Source: a virus. From it: a stretch of DNA of 64,000 bases. A program made the position numbers and the translations under genes. Location of the stretch: positions 62,001 to 126,000 of IMG/VR virus record IMGVR_UViG_3300033182_000769. One strand, 5' to 3'. The notes under the pieces are model-generated. The model was not told where the DNA came from, searched no databases, and saw only the letters and a program-made list of their open reading frames with translations. This document shows positions 52,987-61,600 of this stretch, piece by piece (the first letter of the stretch is position 1; the number at the start of each line of letters is the position of its first letter).

Positions 52987-55900
52987 ATGGCACTAACATC
53001 ACCAGGCGTAGAAGTTACAGTAATTGACGAGAGCTTTTACACACCGGCTGCACCCGGAACAGTTCCGTTAATCGTTGTAGCAACAGCCGAGAATAAAATG
53101 AACGGCGCTGGCACTGGCACAGCGGCTGCAACTACAGCAGCAAATGTAGGCAACGCCTATAAAGTAACAAGTCAGAAAGAATTAATTGATCTTTTCGGAG
53201 TACCATTCTTTGAGAAGACAGCAAGTAGCACACCAATTCATGGATCAGAAAGAAACGAATATGGACTTTTAGCAGCATACAGTTTGTTAGGTGTTTCAAA
53301 CTCAGCATTTATTGTTCGTGCAAACGTAGACCTTGCAGAATTAGAAGGAAAATCAGAGGCTCCAGGAGCGAATCCGGACGATGGCACATGGTGGGTAGAC
53401 ACAAGAGCTACAGCATGGGGCATCCAAGAGTGGAATGGCGCAGCCATTAGCACCACAGGCGGTCAAAAATTTGCCGCAAAAACCCCAATTGTTTTAACAG
53501 ACGACGATACAACTAAGATTGACAACGGTATGCCTGTAATGGCAGTAGGTGCTATTGGTGATTACGCAGTTGTATTCCAAACTGTAGGAACAGATGGCAC
53601 GTTCTCAGCAACAAAAGAGAATGCAAAAGTTTACTATAAGTCAGCAGGTAACACTCAAGCAGGCGTTGCAGCAGGACAGTGGACATTAGTTGGAAGTCAA
53701 GCATGGGCTTCAAGTCATCCAACTGTAATGGGAGGGGTTGTTACAGTAGCAACCTTAACAGCAGGTAACTTTACACTAAATGGAACCACTATTACTATCT
53801 CAGGCGGCGACGTACTTGACGACTTAGTAGCCACAATTAACGGCTTAACAGAAACACAAGGTATTACTGCTAAAAATGTAAACAGTAAATTATACTTGTT
53901 CACTGATGGCGGTTTAGACGACAATGTAGGTGATAGTTCTTTAGCAAATGCTATTGTTGTTGGTGCAGGTACAGCAGACTTAAATGAAATTGGCATTATT
54001 GCTAAAACATACTATGGTCCAGAACTTTATCAGGCTCCACATACACAAGTGCCAGAGTGGAAAGCCAATGATACAGCACCACGCCCAACAGGCAGTGTAT
54101 GGATCAAAACTACAGAACCAAACAACGGAGCACGTTGGAGAGTTAAGCGTTGGGACAGCAACATTTTAAGTTGGGTTTCATACGAGGCTCCGATTTATGC
54201 TTCAACAAACGCAGCGTTATACTATTTAGATAGAGCAGGCGCAGGCGCAAACATTGCAACAGACAGTTTATTTGTTCAGTCAAATGCAACTGAAAACTCT
54301 GGATTTGACGACAGTCCGGCTACTGCTGCATTCCGTGTATGGCGCAGAGCAGCAACTGGTGCAACTACAATTACATCAGCAATTATTGCTTCTGGATCAT
54401 TTACAGCGGGTGCTAACTCATTCACAATTGAAGAGAGTTTAAAAGGACGTATTGATTTAGGTACGTCAGACGAAGCAGCAACTCCTACTTATGCAGGTAT
54501 TGAAGTTTCATTCACAGCAGCAGGCAATACATCTGCAGATGCATTTACTATTGCTGGAGCAATTAACTCAGCAGGATTTACTAACATTGAAGCAACAGTT
54601 AGTGATGACAACGAAGTTGTTATTTCTCACAGATTAGGCGGCGATTTCCGTATTACGGACGGAACTAACACTCCTATTTCAGCAGTATTCACAACTTATA
54701 ACATTGACACACAAGGCGGAACAAGCAACTTGTACGCATTACCAGCAGGTGCAAGCCAAGACATGGTTGCTACTAACTGGATGCCTTTAGCAGCAAGCGA
54801 CTTCCATGCTGGTGCTAATGACCCAACTAACGAACCTACTGATGGTACACTTTGGTATAACCCAGAGTTTAGTGACGTAGATATGATGATTCATAACGGT
54901 AGTGATTGGGTAGGATACCAAAACTACAGTGCAGCATATCAGAGTACTGATCCGGCAGGCCCGCAAGTTACTGCAAGTAAACCAAGATTACAAAGTAACG
55001 GTGATCCATTAGTTGATGGAGATCTTTGGATTAGCACCGCTGATTTAGAGAACTTCCCAACTATCTACAGATACAACGGCGATTTGTTAGAATGGATCAT
55101 GCTTGATAAAGCAGACCAAGTAACTGAAGAAGGTGTGTTGTTTGCAGATGCACGTTACGGTACTTCAGGCGCAACAGGCGACACTGCGGCATCTATTGTA
55201 GACTTGTTAACAAGTAACTACTTAGACCCAGACGCACCAGATCCAGCACTATATCCAAAAGGTATGTTGTTATGGAATACACGTAGAAGCGGCGGCAACG
55301 TTAAGCGTTACGTTAACAATTATATTGACGTAAATAGTGACAATCCACGCTTTGGTGACCAAGCAATGAGTGGTTACGCAACTGACCGTTGGGTTACTGC
55401 TTCTCCAAATGCTGAAGATGGTTCAGGACAGTTTGGTCGTAAGGCACAACGTTCTGTTGTTATCCAAGCAATGAAGAGCATTGTTGATACAAGTGATCAA
55501 GCACGTGATGAAGAGCGTCGCAACTTTAACTTAATTGCTGCTCCTGGTTATCCGGAACTAATGAGCAACTTGGTTAACTTAAACATTGACAGAGGCTTAA
55601 CAGCATTTGTTATTGGTGACACTCCATTCCGCTTACCAGCAGACGCAACAAGTTTAACTACTTGGGGTACTAACGCTAACTTAGTAACTGATAACGGCGA
55701 CGACGGTATTGTTACATACGACGAATACATGGCTTGTTTCTATCCAAACGGTTTCACAACTGATTTGGGCGGTAGCAACGCAGTTGTTCCTGCTTCGCAC
55801 ATGATGCTAAGAACTATTGCACTAAGCGATAATGTCTCTTACCCATGGTTTGCTCCAGCAGGCACAAGACGTGGTGGTATTACTAACGCAACAGCAGTTG

Positions 55901-56370
55901 GATATCTTGATTCACTAAGCGGTGAATTCCAAACTGTAGCACTTAACGAAGGACAACGTGATACACTTTATGACTTAAAAGTTAACCCAATTACATTCTT
56001 TAATGGTGTTGGTCTTGTTAACTACGGTCAAAAGACTCGCGCAAGAAACGCAAGTGCATTAGATAGAATTAACGTGGCACGTTTAGTAGTTTACTTGCGT
56101 ACACAGTTAAACAGATTAGCTCGTCCTTATATCTTTGAACCAAATGATAAGATTACAAGAGATGAAGTTAAGCAGGCTGTCGAGAGCTTACTACTTGAAC
56201 TGGTAGGCTTAAGAGCACTATACGACTTCGCAGTTGTTTGTGATGAATCTAACAACACGCCAAGCAGAATTGATCGTAACGAACTTTGGGTAGACATTGC
56301 GATTGAACCTGTTAAAGCAGTTGAATTCATTTACATTCCACTAAGAGTTAAGAACACAGGAGAAATTTAA
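52987..56370 (+). CDS. 18: Tail sheath protein gp18 with large insertion
   Basis: This 1127-residue protein has the N-terminal sheath signature (LTSPGVEVTVIDESFYTPAA) and the conserved C-terminal half (IAAPGYPELMSNL; NPITFFNGVGLVNYGQKTR; YLRTQLNRLARPYIFEPND), the contractile core. T4 gp18 has 659 residues. The excess lies between about 130 and 720 and includes four loosely repeated units of the form DGTLW-x-n-W (near 131, 369, 618 and 676), likely surface domains. The sheath contracts around the gp19 tube on infection. The gene is strongly expressed, judging by its GGAG. It is followed 1 nt later by gp19. Confidence 0.95.
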   Translation: MALTSPGVEVTVIDESFYTPAAPGTVPLIVVATAENKMNGAGTGTAAATTAANVGNAYKVTSQKELIDLFGVPFFEKTASSTPIHGSERNEYGLLAAYSLLGVSNSAFIVRANVDLAELEGKSEAPGANPDDGTWWVDTRATAWGIQEWNGAAISTTGGQKFAAKTPIVLTDDDTTKIDNGMPVMAVGAIGDYAVVFQTVGTDGTFSATKENAKVYYKSAGNTQAGVAAGQWTLVGSQAWASSHPTVMGGVVTVATLTAGNFTLNGTTITISGGDVLDDLVATINGLTETQGITAKNVNSKLYLFTDGGLDDNVGDSSLANAIVVGAGTADLNEIGIIAKTYYGPELYQAPHTQVPEWKANDTAPRPTGSVWIKTTEPNNGARWRVKRWDSNILSWVSYEAPIYASTNAALYYLDRAGAGANIATDSLFVQSNATENSGFDDSPATAAFRVWRRAATGATTITSAIIASGSFTAGANSFTIEESLKGRIDLGTSDEAATPTYAGIEVSFTAAGNTSADAFTIAGAINSAGFTNIEATVSDDNEVVISHRLGGDFRITDGTNTPISAVFTTYNIDTQGGTSNLYALPAGASQDMVATNWMPLAASDFHAGANDPTNEPTDGTLWYNPEFSDVDMMIHNGSDWVGYQNYSAAYQSTDPAGPQVTASKPRLQSNGDPLVDGDLWISTADLENFPTIYRYNGDLLEWIMLDKADQVTEEGVLFADARYGTSGATGDTAASIVDLLTSNYLDPDAPDPALYPKGMLLWNTRRSGGNVKRYVNNYIDVNSDNPRFGDQAMSGYATDRWVTASPNAEDGSGQFGRKAQRSVVIQAMKSIVDTSDQARDEERRNFNLIAAPGYPELMSNLVNLNIDRGLTAFVIGDTPFRLPADATSLTTWGTNANLVTDNGDDGIVTYDEYMACFYPNGFTTDLGGSNAVVPASHMMLRTIALSDNVSYPWFAPAGTRRGGITNATAVGYLDSLSGEFQTVALNEGQRDTLYDLKVNPITFFNGVGLVNYGQKTRARNASALDRINVARLVVYLRTQLNRLARPYIFEPNDKITRDEVKQAVESLLLELVGLRALYDFAVVCDESNNTPSRIDRNELWVDIAIEPVKAVEFIYIPLRVKNTGEI

Positions 56371-56371
56371 A

Positions 56372-57001
56372 ATGCCTATTACTTCACTTAACAACTTTGG
56401 AGTTCCATTAGACGGCGGCAACCAAGTATTGTTAATGCCAAAACTCAAGTATCGTTTTAGGGTAACACTCCTGAACTTTGGTGCTGAGTCAGCAACAGAA
56501 TTAACAAAACAAGTGGTTGACGTAACTCGTCCTAAAGTGGGCTTTGAAGAAATTCAATTAGATGTTTACAACTCAAAGGTATTCTTAGCAGGTAAGTATA
56601 ACTTAGAGGCTGTAACATTGAACCTACGTGATGATGCAAGCGGTTTCGTACAGAAACTGGTTGGTCAACAGATTCAGAAACAATTCGATTTCATTGAGCA
56701 GGCATCTGCAAGATCAGGTATTGACTACAAGTTCACTACAAGAATCGAAGTATTAGACGGTGGAAACGCAGGTCATACGCCAAACATTTTAGAGACATTT
56801 AATATGTATGGTTGTTTCTTATCAAACACTGATTACGGTGACATGAACTATGCTACTAACGAAGCAGCAACAGTTGCACTAACTATCCGTTACGATAACT
56901 TAGAGCAATGGGCTGCTGGTGAAGCGCAAACAAGTATTGCAGGCGGTATTGGTGCAGCAGTTGCACGTACACTTGGCGAAACTACAACAGGCGCAAGTTA
57001 A
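56372..57001 (+). CDS. 19: Tail tube protein gp19
   Basis: This 209-residue protein, MPITSLNNFGVPLDGGNQVL, has KYRFRVTLLNFG, VTRPKVGFEEIQLDVYNS and GCFLSNTDYGDMNYATNEA segments of the T4-like tube. It polymerises as hexameric rings through which DNA passes, with the sheath around it. T4 gp19 has 163 residues; the C-terminal 30 here are extra and Ala/Gly-rich. Position after gp18 and before a strong terminator is as expected. Confidence 0.95.
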   Translation: MPITSLNNFGVPLDGGNQVLLMPKLKYRFRVTLLNFGAESATELTKQVVDVTRPKVGFEEIQLDVYNSKVFLAGKYNLEAVTLNLRDDASGFVQKLVGQQIQKQFDFIEQASARSGIDYKFTTRIEVLDGGNAGHTPNILETFNMYGCFLSNTDYGDMNYATNEAATVALTIRYDNLEQWAAGEAQTSIAGGIGAAVARTLGETTTGAS

Positions 57002-57024
57002 CAGTAAATTGTTTCATTTACTTC

Positions 57025-57057
57025 AAAAGGCCCGGACTAATAATCCGGGCTTTTTTT
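57025..57057 (+). terminator. Rho-independent terminator after gp18-gp19
   Basis: GCCCGGA-CTAATAA-TCCGGGC with flanking A and T tracts (seven Ts). Confidence 0.92.
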
Positions 57058-57060
57058 ATA

Positions 57061-57068
57061 GATAAATA
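57061..57068 (+). promoter_or_regulatory. Late promoter GATAAATA, 5 nt before ATG
   Basis: GATAAATA, TTATT, ATG at 57074, immediately after the terminator; no ribosome binding site. Confidence 0.75.
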
Positions 57069-57073
57069 TTATT

Positions 57074-58192
57074 ATGGCAAACAAATTCACAAGGTATCTC
57101 ACAGACTTTGCATCCGGTTTTATTAGCGGAGCAACTAATCCTAAAGGCCAAATGTCTAACTGGCGCCACGCCACACGATTGTTCGTAGACGATACGTTTA
57201 GATTAGCACCTAAGCATAAGTTTAATTATTATGTTAGGTTTGAAATTGACAAAACCGCAGTAAAAGCACCGTCATTTAATGATAAGCATATTGAAGAAGT
57301 TGGGCTTTTGGTTAAAAGTTGCGATTTGCCTAAATTTAGTTTTGAAACTTCTACTCTTAACCAGTATAACAGAAAGAAAATTGTTTATACAAATTACGGT
57401 TACGATCCTTTAAACTTCACAATGCACGACGACAATAATGCAGTCATTAACTCGTTATGGGCAATATATTGGGGACATTATGTAAAGGATAGACACAATC
57501 CTGTAACTGCATTTGACAATAATATGTATAGAGCAGCAGATGCAGATACTTTAAACTTTAGATATGGTTTAGACAATAATCGAAGTGCTGATATGTTTAA
57601 ATCTATTTCAATTTATACTATGGGGCGTAGAAGGTTTGTAGGTTATACATTAATCAATCCAAAGATTACAACCTGGCAACACGGTATACGAGATCACTCA
57701 GATTCACAAGGCATGGGTGAAAGTTCAATGACTGTACAATTTGAAAACGTAGTGTATAGTGCTGGTATGGTTGAGCCTGGCCAACCTAAAGGGTTTGCAA
57801 ATTTACACTACGACACCTCTCCAAGTCCGCTAAGTGTTGCAGGTGGTGGCATTGCATCTTTAACAGGTAGTGGCGGTGTACTTGACGGACTTGAACAAGT
57901 CTTTGGTGCAGTCGGCGACGGTTCTGCATTTAGTAGTCCTGGAAACTTTTTATCAACAGTTGCTAAAGGAATCAATACTTATAAAAATGCATCAAATCTA
58001 ACTGCAAGTAGTTTAATGTCTGAAGGCATGAATATATTATCCACGCCCGGCGCATTATCACAAATCAGCGGCGGCGTTACAAGTGTTGTTGGTGCAGTAT
58101 TTCCTAAAAGCGATACTAACAACACAGTAACACAAGCAACGGCGAAATCAATGGTTTCAAATAGCAATTGGGTTAATCCAAACGGTCCATAA
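57074..58192 (+). CDS. Baseplate tube-cap-like protein (gp48/gp54 class)
   Basis: This 372-residue protein has an N-terminal 250 residues with a tube-like pattern (VRFEIDKTAVKAPS, LLVKSCDLPKFSFETSTLNQ, PLNFTMHDDNNAVINSLW, MGRRRFVGYTLINPKITTWQ). The C-terminal part is Gly/Ser-rich. Its length is near that of T4 gp48 (364) and gp54 (320), which start the tube on the baseplate and are distantly related to gp19. The order sheath-tube-this gene supports the idea. It could be either gp48 or gp54, or a second tube-like protein. A leaderless start is predicted. Confidence 0.6.
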   Translation: MANKFTRYLTDFASGFISGATNPKGQMSNWRHATRLFVDDTFRLAPKHKFNYYVRFEIDKTAVKAPSFNDKHIEEVGLLVKSCDLPKFSFETSTLNQYNRKKIVYTNYGYDPLNFTMHDDNNAVINSLWAIYWGHYVKDRHNPVTAFDNNMYRAADADTLNFRYGLDNNRSADMFKSISIYTMGRRRFVGYTLINPKITTWQHGIRDHSDSQGMGESSMTVQFENVVYSAGMVEPGQPKGFANLHYDTSPSPLSVAGGGIASLTGSGGVLDGLEQVFGAVGDGSAFSSPGNFLSTVAKGINTYKNASNLTASSLMSEGMNILSTPGALSQISGGVTSVVGAVFPKSDTNNTVTQATAKSMVSNSNWVNPNGP

Positions 58193-58557
58193 TGAAAACT
58201 AATTTACCTCCCCAGATAGAAACAGACAGTGCTGCGGCAACTAAGTTATACTTTGGTACCTATGGCCAGGTTCCACTTTCGTTTAATGCTACCGATGTTG
58301 CAGTTGCCGTTAACTTTTTTGAAAAAAGAGGGTTTGACAGTTTAGCAGCCCAAGTTACTGCTATGGCTCTTTTACGCCAGGCTAAGATGGAAGATGTTAG
58401 TATCAGTTCTGTCTTAGATCAACTTAAAGGTTATGACGACCTTCAGGTTACTGGAATTGTTGCTCAAATACTTAATAATAGTAGAACAGCAACATCTACA
58501 TTAGGCTATAAAAAAGAAGCACAAGACCTTACTAAATCAAGGAACATCTATCCATAA
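58192..58557 (+). CDS. Small conserved protein of the tail/head completion unit
   Basis: This 121-residue protein has a TAATG overlap with both neighbours. It is helical, with VAVAVNFFEKRGFDSLAAQV and a LTKSRNIYP end. The VNFFEKRGF segment looks conserved in marine T4-like phages. It is probably structural or an assembly factor. It is not named. Confidence 0.6.
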   Translation: MKTNLPPQIETDSAAATKLYFGTYGQVPLSFNATDVAVAVNFFEKRGFDSLAAQVTAMALLRQAKMEDVSISSVLDQLKGYDDLQVTGIVAQILNNSRTATSTLGYKKEAQDLTKSRNIYP

Positions 58558-58997
58558 TGCCTAAGTTTGCTCAGGGAAAGTTTGAAATGAAAAACCCTGA
58601 CAAGTATGTCGGGAAGAAAACTCCACATTCGAGAAGTAGTTGGGAGTTTGTCTTTATGCGTATGCTCGACGAACATCAGGGTGTGCAGCATTGGGCAAGT
58701 GAAAGTATTCAGATACCGTACAGAGATCCGTTAACAGGCAAGCATACAATTTACGTTCCTGACTTTTTTATTGTATATCAAGATAAGAATGGTCAAAAAC
58801 GTGCAGAAGTAGTAGAAGTTAAACCACTGAATCAAACACTAAGAGAGAACGTCGGAAAAAGCAGATACAACCAAGAACAATATATCAAAAATTTAGCCAA
58901 ATGGGAAGCCGCAACTGCATGGTGTAAACAACAAGGAGTTAAATTTCGTGTTGTTACTGAAGATGATATTTTTCACAGCGGCGGCAAGAGAAAATAA
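58557..58997 (+). CDS. 4: Head completion protein gp4 (gp50/gp65 class)
   Basis: This 146-residue protein has FAQGKFEMKNPDKYVG and HSRSSWEFVFMRMLDEH motifs of T4-like gp4, and the core YVPDFFIVYQD...AEVVEVKP, a PD-(D/E)xK nuclease signature (D, E-x-K). The family completes DNA-filled heads, possibly trimming DNA ends before neck attachment. The length is typical (150 in T4). The start overlaps the preceding stop. Confidence 0.88.
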   Translation: MPKFAQGKFEMKNPDKYVGKKTPHSRSSWEFVFMRMLDEHQGVQHWASESIQIPYRDPLTGKHTIYVPDFFIVYQDKNGQKRAEVVEVKPLNQTLRENVGKSRYNQEQYIKNLAKWEAATAWCKQQGVKFRVVTEDDIFHSGGKRK

Positions 58998-59000
58998 ATA
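58993..59000 (+). promoter_or_regulatory. Late promoter AATAAATA
   Basis: It overlaps the gp4 stop and lies 24 nt before the gp16 ATG. The leader of about 19 nt has no Shine-Dalgarno. Confidence 0.55.
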
Positions 59001-59024
59001 TTAATAATATAGTTTGGTATTATT

Positions 59025-59504
59025 ATGACTAAAAAATTAGAAGAGTTGTTCAATTTAGAAGAACAAGAAAAACAGCAAATTACCCCAGAGGTAATTGAAG
59101 AAAAGCATCAGCAAGTTCGCAGTGTTGATGATAGTTATGCCGCGGTAAACGAAATCACAAAGAATTTACCTCAGGTTGCAGAACTCGATGACCTGGGAGA
59201 AGGTGATCTTGATAAACTTGCTGCCAAAGCAGAGCAAGCATATGACGATCTAATGGATCTTGGTATGAATGTTGAAGTACGCTACAGCGGACGTATTTTT
59301 GAAGTTGCTGGGGGTATGCTAAAAAGTGCCATCGACGCAAAAGCAGCCAAAGTAGAAAAGAAATTAAAAGCGGTTGATCTACAACTTAAGAAATATAAGA
59401 TTGACAAAGATAACAACGAAGATCCTAACAATATCATGAATGGTGAAGGTTACGTAATTACCGACAGAAATGAACTTATGAAGAAATTAGGTCAAAAGGA
59501 ATAA
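59025..59504 (+). CDS. 16: Small terminase subunit gp16
   Basis: This 159-residue protein (T4 gp16 has 164) has an acidic start (LEELFNLEEQEK) and a long central coiled coil. The RIFEVAGGMLKSAIDAKAAK segment corresponds to the conserved AYEVAGxLIKS of the family. The subunit forms rings that regulate the gp17 motor and recognise concatemer DNA. Here it is separated from gp17 by three genes, whereas T4 has 16-17 adjacent. Confidence 0.8.
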   Translation: MTKKLEELFNLEEQEKQQITPEVIEEKHQQVRSVDDSYAAVNEITKNLPQVAELDDLGEGDLDKLAAKAEQAYDDLMDLGMNVEVRYSGRIFEVAGGMLKSAIDAKAAKVEKKLKAVDLQLKKYKIDKDNNEDPNNIMNGEGYVITDRNELMKKLGQKE

Positions 59505-59507
59505 ATA
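59500..59507 (+). promoter_or_regulatory. Late promoter AATAAATA, 5 nt before ATG
   Basis: It overlaps the gp16 stop; CACAT separates it from the ATG at 59513. Confidence 0.7.
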
Positions 59508-59512
59508 CACAT

Positions 59513-60097
59513 ATGAAAACCTTTAGAGATTATTTAACAGAGAGTAAAAAGCCATACGCTTTTAGAGTGAAAATTGCGGGTGATGTTCCTGAAGGATTTA
59601 AGGAAAATCTTAAATCTAATTTAGAATCTTGTAATGCTACATTAACAGATGGAACAAAAACACCAGTACAAAAACTTCCTTTAGATTTTCCAGAATTATC
59701 AAATATGGAAGTTACTATTTTTGATCTTGTAACAGAGTATCCAATTACACCTGCAGCAATTACAAAACGTATTAGTGAAATGGGTTTAGACGAAAGTTAT
59801 TTCCGTGTTAGAGGAGTTGATGAGCCAACTGAAGTTGAACAAGAGCAGTTCCAGGCAGAAAAAAGCGGAGAATCTCTATTAGCATCTGAGTATGCAAACG
59901 AAAAAATCAAGCACAAAGACTATTTTGGTGACGACTTTAACAAGGGATTTTTACAGCAACTTTCTAAAGATGCTAAGGCACGCAAAAAAGAGTTAGGACA
60001 TAACGAATCAGCAATGAAAGATGTTGATGTATTAGGTACTAATAAAACTACTAAAGAAGATAAGGCAGGGTGTTGCAGTCCTGTAGGGAGTAAATAA
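59513..60097 (+). CDS. Putative internal head protein with capsid-targeting sequence
   Basis: This 194-residue protein starts MKTFRDYLTE-S, very close in form to the capsid-targeting sequence of T4 internal proteins (MKTYQEFIAE), which is cut by gp21 after Glu. Residues 8-10 are Leu-Thr-Glu, fitting the cleavage rule. The mature part would be 184 residues: an alpha/beta domain (about 15-110), a charged helix and a GCCSPVGSK tail. If so it is packed in the head and injected with DNA, perhaps acting on the host. Leaderless late expression is predicted. The role is inferred from the N-terminus. Confidence 0.55.
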   Translation: MKTFRDYLTESKKPYAFRVKIAGDVPEGFKENLKSNLESCNATLTDGTKTPVQKLPLDFPELSNMEVTIFDLVTEYPITPAAITKRISEMGLDESYFRVRGVDEPTEVEQEQFQAEKSGESLLASEYANEKIKHKDYFGDDFNKGFLQQLSKDAKARKKELGHNESAMKDVDVLGTNKTTKEDKAGCCSPVGSK

Positions 60098-61104
60098 TGG
60101 ATTTTAACCAACTACTATCAAGAATGCAAGAACTTGATTCACCTGCTTTAGAAGCAGATACAACTGAGTGCGGTATGAATATGCCAGCACCACCAGCAAA
60201 GCCTGATACACCAGAGCCAAGTATGACTGTTAATGTTAATGCACAAGGCATGGACAACATTGAGTCAATGCTATCTTTAATGGCAAAGATCAGTGGAGCG
60301 GGAAAAGCAGATATGCCGAGCATGGCTCCTATGCCAGCAATTATGCCATTAGATAAAATGATGGGTCCTGCACCAGACATGGATGCTGACAACGACGATA
60401 AAGTTGGCGGCGAAATGGACCTGCCAAAGGATCACGACAACGATCACGTTATTATCAAGACACTTGACAAAGACGGCGACAACGATCATGATATGGATGA
60501 TCACGAAAAAGAAGAAGCACCAACAGGAACTGGAATGGCAGCATCTATGAAAGGTGTTGACGAGAAAGATCCAGACGCAGCAGATAAAATGAAGCCAGGT
60601 GTAGCAAACGCACCAGATGCAGACGACGATGGCAAATTAGGAATGGGTAAGAACGTAGATCCTAAGCAAATTAAACTTGATGATATTGACATGGAAGAAT
60701 TATTAAAACTTGCAGGTCAAGAAACCGAAGGTGCAATGGATGATGCTGCAAAAGACTTTTCGGCTTATCATCAGGCACAAGCAGCATCAACAGAAAAAAC
60801 TATGGCTGCTATTAGAGATGCTATCAAGGCAGCACTAACTTCCGATCCAAAAGATCAAAACAATGATGACGACGGCGAAAAAAATGCCGACGAAGCATAC
60901 GCTAACGAGCCAAGCGAAAAGATGCGCGGCACAGATTACATGAACAATAAGATTGCAGGCGGCATGAACCGTCCTAAAGGTACATATCCTAAGGTTGCAG
61001 CCGCTGACAATCCAATGCAGAAAGTTAAAGAAGGCGACGATTTAAGAACACGCATTCATAACGAACTTGCTGCTAAATTAGCAGAAATTAAAGGAGCAGA
61101 ATAA
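60097..61104 (+). CDS. Acidic protein with Asp-rich repeats, probable virion or scaffold component
   Basis: This 335-residue protein has an N-terminal helix with Glu/Ala, a Met/Pro-rich linker (MPSMAPMPAIMPLD), an Asp/His-rich stretch (LDKDGDNDHDMDDHEKEE, about 127-145) with calcium-binding-like D-x-D-x-D spacing, a second acidic zone, and a final amphipathic helix (LRTRIHNELAAKLAEIKG). The start overlaps the preceding stop as TAATG. It could be a scaffold-like or decoration protein, or DNA-mimic cargo. No family was recognised. Confidence 0.55.
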   Translation: MDFNQLLSRMQELDSPALEADTTECGMNMPAPPAKPDTPEPSMTVNVNAQGMDNIESMLSLMAKISGAGKADMPSMAPMPAIMPLDKMMGPAPDMDADNDDKVGGEMDLPKDHDNDHVIIKTLDKDGDNDHDMDDHEKEEAPTGTGMAASMKGVDEKDPDAADKMKPGVANAPDADDDGKLGMGKNVDPKQIKLDDIDMEELLKLAGQETEGAMDDAAKDFSAYHQAQAASTEKTMAAIRDAIKAALTSDPKDQNNDDDGEKNADEAYANEPSEKMRGTDYMNNKIAGGMNRPKGTYPKVAAADNPMQKVKEGDDLRTRIHNELAAKLAEIKGAE

Positions 61105-61105
61105 A

Positions 61106-61534
61106 ATGGCAGACTTAACGACAGCAACAATTGGCGGCGGAAGTTCAATCCTTGTTGCAGAGAATCGTTTAAGTGTTGAAGATGCAACAGTTGTTGATTA
61201 CATGGGTAACAAAGATTTAACTATGTTTACAGTTGATTTTGATTCTGCTGCAAATGCAGAAACAGGTGCTAACGAAGCAATCCAAGCAGTAGTTGATATT
61301 ATTGGTAAGTATGCTACTATTGTTATTCGTGGTGCTTTATTTGACTCAAACACTCAAATGTGTTTTGCAGTAGAAACTCCAAACGATTCATTAGATTGGG
61401 ACGGCGCTGGCGCAGAAACTTTAGTTGAGCAAATTGAAGATGAAATTATTGCATTAGGTGCTTCATATGGTAACAACAACTTTGATATGACTGCTGTTAC
61501 TTGTACTGTTAAAACAACTTTCCAATTAGCATAA
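61106..61534 (+). CDS. Small virion protein candidate
   Basis: This 142-residue acidic beta/alpha protein has a LTMFTVDFDSAANAETGANE segment, a KYATIVIRGALFDSN strand, and a helix at about 103-115. It starts 1 nt after the acidic gene. A small head decoration or fibre adaptor is possible. It is not recognised. Confidence 0.55.
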   Translation: MADLTTATIGGGSSILVAENRLSVEDATVVDYMGNKDLTMFTVDFDSAANAETGANEAIQAVVDIIGKYATIVIRGALFDSNTQMCFAVETPNDSLDWDGAGAETLVEQIEDEIIALGASYGNNNFDMTAVTCTVKTTFQLA

Positions 61535-61552
61535 AATCTACCGGCTGAGCAA

Positions 61553-61586
61553 AAAAATCAATAGCGCCGCAAGGCGCTATTTTTTT
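61553..61586 (+). terminator. Bidirectional rho-independent terminator with GCAA tetraloop
   Basis: ATAGCGCC-GCAA-GGCGCTAT (8 bp, GNRA loop) is flanked by A7 on the left and T7 on the right, and lies immediately before the gp17 promoter. Confidence 0.93.
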
Positions 61587-61587
61587 G

Positions 61588-61595
61588 ATTAAATA
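61588..61595 (+). promoter_or_regulatory. Late promoter-like ATTAAATA, 5 nt before gp17 ATG
   Basis: ATTAAATA, GTGTT, ATG at 61601, starting 2 nt after the T tract of the terminator; no ribosome site. Confidence 0.7.
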
Positions 61596-61600
61596 GTGTT

